The position numbers and the translations under genes are program-made. A stretch of DNA of 8,589 nt from Faecalibacterium sp. (GTDB lineage: Bacteria; Bacillota; Clostridia; Oscillospirales; Ruminococcaceae): positions 1 through 8,589 of the forward strand of contig JAHHRK010000067.1 of NCBI GenBank assembly GCA_020025795.1. Direction: 5' to 3'. Shown here in pieces: positions 6,285-8,589 of the stretch (the stretch's first letter is position 1; the number at the start of each line of letters is the position of its first letter). Under the pieces are notes generated by a model. That model made no database searches, was not told the origin of the DNA, and worked only from the letters and a program-made list of their open reading frames with translations.

Positions 6285-6290
6285 GGAGGT
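6285..6290 (+). promoter_or_regulatory. Ribosome binding site of ppdK
   Basis: GGAGGT, six bases before the ATG at 6297. An out-of-frame ATG at 6293 is only two bases from the site and opens a frame of about 14 codons, so 6297 is the proper start. Confidence 0.9.
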
Positions 6291-6296
6291 AAATGT

Positions 6297-8589
6297 ATGA
6301 GCAAAAAGTACTTGTACTACTTCACCGAAGGCAATGACGCTTTCAAGGGCGACAAAGTCACGATGAAGAACATTTTGGGTGGTAAGGGCGCAGGCCTGGC
6401 AGAGATGACTGCTGCAGGCATGCCTGTTCCTCAGGGCTTTACCATTAGCACCGAGGCTTGCACCCAGTACTATGCAGATGGCCGTCAGATCAATGCGGAG
6501 ATCGAAGCTGATATCTTTGAGCATGTGAAGGGCCTGGAAGAAATCACCGGCAAGAAGTTCGGCGATATCAACAACCCCCTGCTGGTTTCTGTCCGCTCCG
6601 GCGCACGTATGTCCATGCCTGGTATGATGGATACCATCCTGAACCTGGGCCTGAACGATCAGGCTGTTGAAGGCCTGGCTAAGAAGACCAACAACCCCCG
6701 TTTCGCTTATGACTGCTACCGCCGTTTCATCCAGATGTACTCCGACGTTGTTATGGAGCTGGGTAAGAGCTTCTTCGAAGAGAAGATCGACGAAATGAAG
6801 GAAGCTAAGGGCATCAAGCTGGACGTTGACCTGACCGCTGATGACCTGAAGGAACTGGTTGTTCAGTTCAAGCAGATTTACCGTGAGCGCCAGGGCTCCG
6901 AGTTCCCCCAGGATCCTCGTGAGCAGCTGATCGGTGCTGTCAAGGCTGTTTTCCGCAGCTGGGACAACCCCCGCGCAAACGTTTACCGCAAGATGAACGA
7001 GATCCCCTACGAGTGGGGTACTGCTGTTAACGTTCAGCAGATGGCTTTCGGTAACTCCGGCATGAACTCCGGCACGGGCGTTGCATTTACCCGTGACCCC
7101 GCTACCGGCGCTAAGAAGCTGATGGGCGAGTACCTGATCAATGCTCAGGGCGAGGACGTCGTCGCTGGCATCCGTACTCCTTCTCCCATCTCTCACCTGC
7201 AGGATCAGATGCCTGAGGTTTACAACCAGTTCGTTGAAATCGCTACCCGCCTGGAGAACTACTTCCGCGATATGCAGGATATGGAGTTCACCATTGAGGA
7301 TGGCCACCTGTTCATGCTGCAGACCCGTAACGGCAAGCGTACCGCTCAGGCTGCACTGCAGATCGCTTGCGACCTGGTTGACGAAGGCATGATCACCGAG
7401 CAGGAAGCTGTCCTGCGCGTTGAGCCCAAGCAGCTGGACACCCTGCTGCATCCCCAGTTCGACGCAGCTGCTCTGAAGGCAGCTGAGGTTGTCGGCAAGG
7501 GCCTGGCAGCTTCTCCCGGTTCCGCTTGCGGCCAGCTGGTCTTCTCTGCTGAAGAGGCAGAAGAGATGGTTAAGTCCGGCAAGATGGACAAGGTCGTTCT
7601 GGTCCGTCTGGAGACCACTCCCGAGGACATCGTCGGCATGCAGGTTTCTCAGGGCATCCTGACCTGCCGCGGCGGCATGACCAGCCACGCAGCTGTTGTT
7701 GCACGTGGCATGGGCACCTGCTGTGTTTCCGGCTGTGCTAACGATAACGATATCAAGATCGACGAGGCTAACAAGACCTTCGAGATCAACGGCCACAAGT
7801 TTGTTGGCGGCGACTGGATTTCTCTGGACGGCTCCACTGGTAACGTCTACGGCGAGAAGATCGCTACCGTTGCTGCTACCGGCAACAAGAACTTCAACCG
7901 CTTCATGCAGTGGGCTGACGCAGCTCGCCAGCTGAAGGTTATGACCAACGCTGATAACCCGCGTGACGCTCAGCAGGGCGTTGACATGGGCGCTGAAGGC
8001 ATCGGCCTGTGCCGTACCGAGCACATGTTCTTTGCTGAGGACCGCATCAAGGCTGTCCGTGAGATGATCTGCGCACGTACCGTTGAGGCTCGTGAGGCTG
8101 CTCTGGCTAAGGTTGAGCCCTATCAGCAGGGTGACTTCGAGGCTATGTACCGCATCCTGGGCGATCGTCCTATGACCATCCGTTACCTGGATCCGCCTCT
8201 GCACGAGTTCCTGCCCACCAAGGCTGAGGACATCGCAGAGCTGGCTGCAGATATGGGCCTGACCGCTGAAGAGCTGACCAACATTGTTGAGAGCCTGCAC
8301 GAGTTCAACCCCATGATGGGTCACCGTGGCTGCCGTCTGGCTGTTACTTATCCCGAGATCGCTGCAATGCAGACTCGCGCTGTCATCAAGGCAGCTCTGA
8401 CTGTTAGCGCAGAGACCGGCAAGATGATCACTCCTCACATCATGATCCCGCTGGTTGGCGAGGTCAAGGAGCTGAAGTACGTCAAGAACGTTGTCGTCGA
8501 AATCGCTGACAAGCTGATCGCTGAGGCTGGCGTTGACATGAAGTACGAAGTTGGCACCATGATCGAGATCCCCCGTGCAGCTCTGACTG
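6297..8589 (+). CDS. ppdK: Pyruvate, phosphate dikinase (partial, C-terminus outside window)
   Basis: 764 codons are present of about 875 expected; the frame is open at the right edge. The enzyme reversibly converts pyruvate + ATP + phosphate to PEP + AMP + pyrophosphate, in the cytoplasm, and can serve pyrophosphate-linked glycolysis or PEP formation. Seen: the N-terminal ATP-grasp module (about 1-385) with GGKGAGLAEM (Lys30), SVRSGARMSMPGMMDT (Arg100), FTRDPATG, GEYLINAQGEDVVAGIRTP and EFTIEDGHLFMLQTR (Glu330, Gln342); the phosphohistidine domain with GGMTSHAAVVARGMG, catalytic His464 and the neighbouring Thr462 that a PpdK regulatory protein can phosphorylate in some organisms; and the start of the PEP/pyruvate barrel with GAEGIGLCRTEHMFF (Arg573) and TIRYLDPPLHEFLP (Arg629). 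The catalytic Cys near residue 840 lies beyond the window. Codon use is strongly biased (CTG, GCT, CGT, AAG), suggesting high expression. Divergent from the glmU-like gene, with its own promoter. No defect is visible. Confidence 0.98.
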   Translation, partial: MSKKYLYYFTEGNDAFKGDKVTMKNILGGKGAGLAEMTAAGMPVPQGFTISTEACTQYYADGRQINAEIEADIFEHVKGLEEITGKKFGDINNPLLVSVRSGARMSMPGMMDTILNLGLNDQAVEGLAKKTNNPRFAYDCYRRFIQMYSDVVMELGKSFFEEKIDEMKEAKGIKLDVDLTADDLKELVVQFKQIYRERQGSEFPQDPREQLIGAVKAVFRSWDNPRANVYRKMNEIPYEWGTAVNVQQMAFGNSGMNSGTGVAFTRDPATGAKKLMGEYLINAQGEDVVAGIRTPSPISHLQDQMPEVYNQFVEIATRLENYFRDMQDMEFTIEDGHLFMLQTRNGKRTAQAALQIACDLVDEGMITEQEAVLRVEPKQLDTLLHPQFDAAALKAAEVVGKGLAASPGSACGQLVFSAEEAEEMVKSGKMDKVVLVRLETTPEDIVGMQVSQGILTCRGGMTSHAAVVARGMGTCCVSGCANDNDIKIDEANKTFEINGHKFVGGDWISLDGSTGNVYGEKIATVAATGNKNFNRFMQWADAARQLKVMTNADNPRDAQQGVDMGAEGIGLCRTEHMFFAEDRIKAVREMICARTVEAREAALAKVEPYQQGDFEAMYRILGDRPMTIRYLDPPLHEFLPTKAEDIAELAADMGLTAEELTNIVESLHEFNPMMGHRGCRLAVTYPEIAAMQTRAVIKAALTVSAETGKMITPHIMIPLVGEVKELKYVKNVVVEIADKLIAEAGVDMKYEVGTMIEIPRAALT

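Larger units (their letters stand above)
6043..6296. other. Divergent intergenic region between the glmU-like gene and ppdK
   Basis: 254 bases, clearly AT-richer than the flanking genes except for the GC block at 6254-6271. It must hold promoters for both directions. The listed elements (leftward promoter candidate, inverted repeats, extended -10, leader hairpin, two ribosome binding sites) account for most of it. I see no small protein with a credible ribosome binding site, and no remnant of the missing GlmU N-terminal domain. Confidence 0.8.

Noticed and set aside
6180..8438. A 752-codon open frame on the minus strand, opposite ppdK
   Set aside because: ppdK is unmistakable on the plus strand. 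Its strong codon bias avoids the codons whose complements are stops, which leaves the opposite strand open. The antisense product is rich in Leu, Ser, His and Val without recognisable domains and has no credible ribosome binding site.

Overview
The window looks like a piece of chromosome from a low-to-mid GC Firmicute of the gut Oscillospiraceae/Ruminococcaceae type (Faecalibacterium, Gemmiger or Subdoligranulum relatives). This is inferred from the gene order, the Gram-positive style Shine-Dalgarno sites, the lipoprotein signal and the strong CTG/GCT/CGT/AAG codon preference, not from a database match. It is mostly housekeeping DNA. No tRNA, rRNA, CRISPR array, transposase, integrase or phage gene is visible.

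Layout. Four genes run leftward on the minus strand, in transcription order: a short GlmU-like protein that carries only the acetyltransferase half (6042 to 5281), peptidyl-tRNA hydrolase pth (5231 to 4656), transcription-repair coupling factor mfd (4632 to 1168), and a lipoprotein of the SurA/PrsA foldase type (1067 to beyond base 1). Spacers are 49, 23 and 100 bases. The order glmU - (prs) - pth - mfd - foldase is familiar in Firmicutes, so the first three genes probably form one operon. The foldase may be cotranscribed or have its own signals. On the plus strand, diverging from this group across a 254-base AT-rich intergenic region, is ppdK (pyruvate, phosphate dikinase). It starts at 6297 and runs off the right edge after 764 codons.

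Functional picture. The leftward genes serve cell-wall precursor synthesis (GlmU-type acetyl transfer), rescue of stalled translation (Pth), rescue of stalled transcription with repair (Mfd), and folding of exported proteins (foldase). PpdK interconverts pyruvate and PEP with ATP/AMP and phosphate/pyrophosphate. It is probably highly expressed, judging by its biased codons and its extended -10 promoter.

The points most worth a second look are the GlmU-like protein, which lacks the whole uridylyltransferase domain while keeping the acetyltransferase active-site residues, and several small symmetric elements in the intergenic regions. These are a 7-bp stem that would place the glmU-like Shine-Dalgarno site in its loop, a GC-rich hairpin in the ppdK leader, an 8-bp inverted repeat bracketing the ppdK promoter region, and a palindrome next to the foldase ribosome binding site. 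I see no convincing new multi-gene system here. Very long open frames antisense to ppdK and mfd are judged to be codon-bias shadows.
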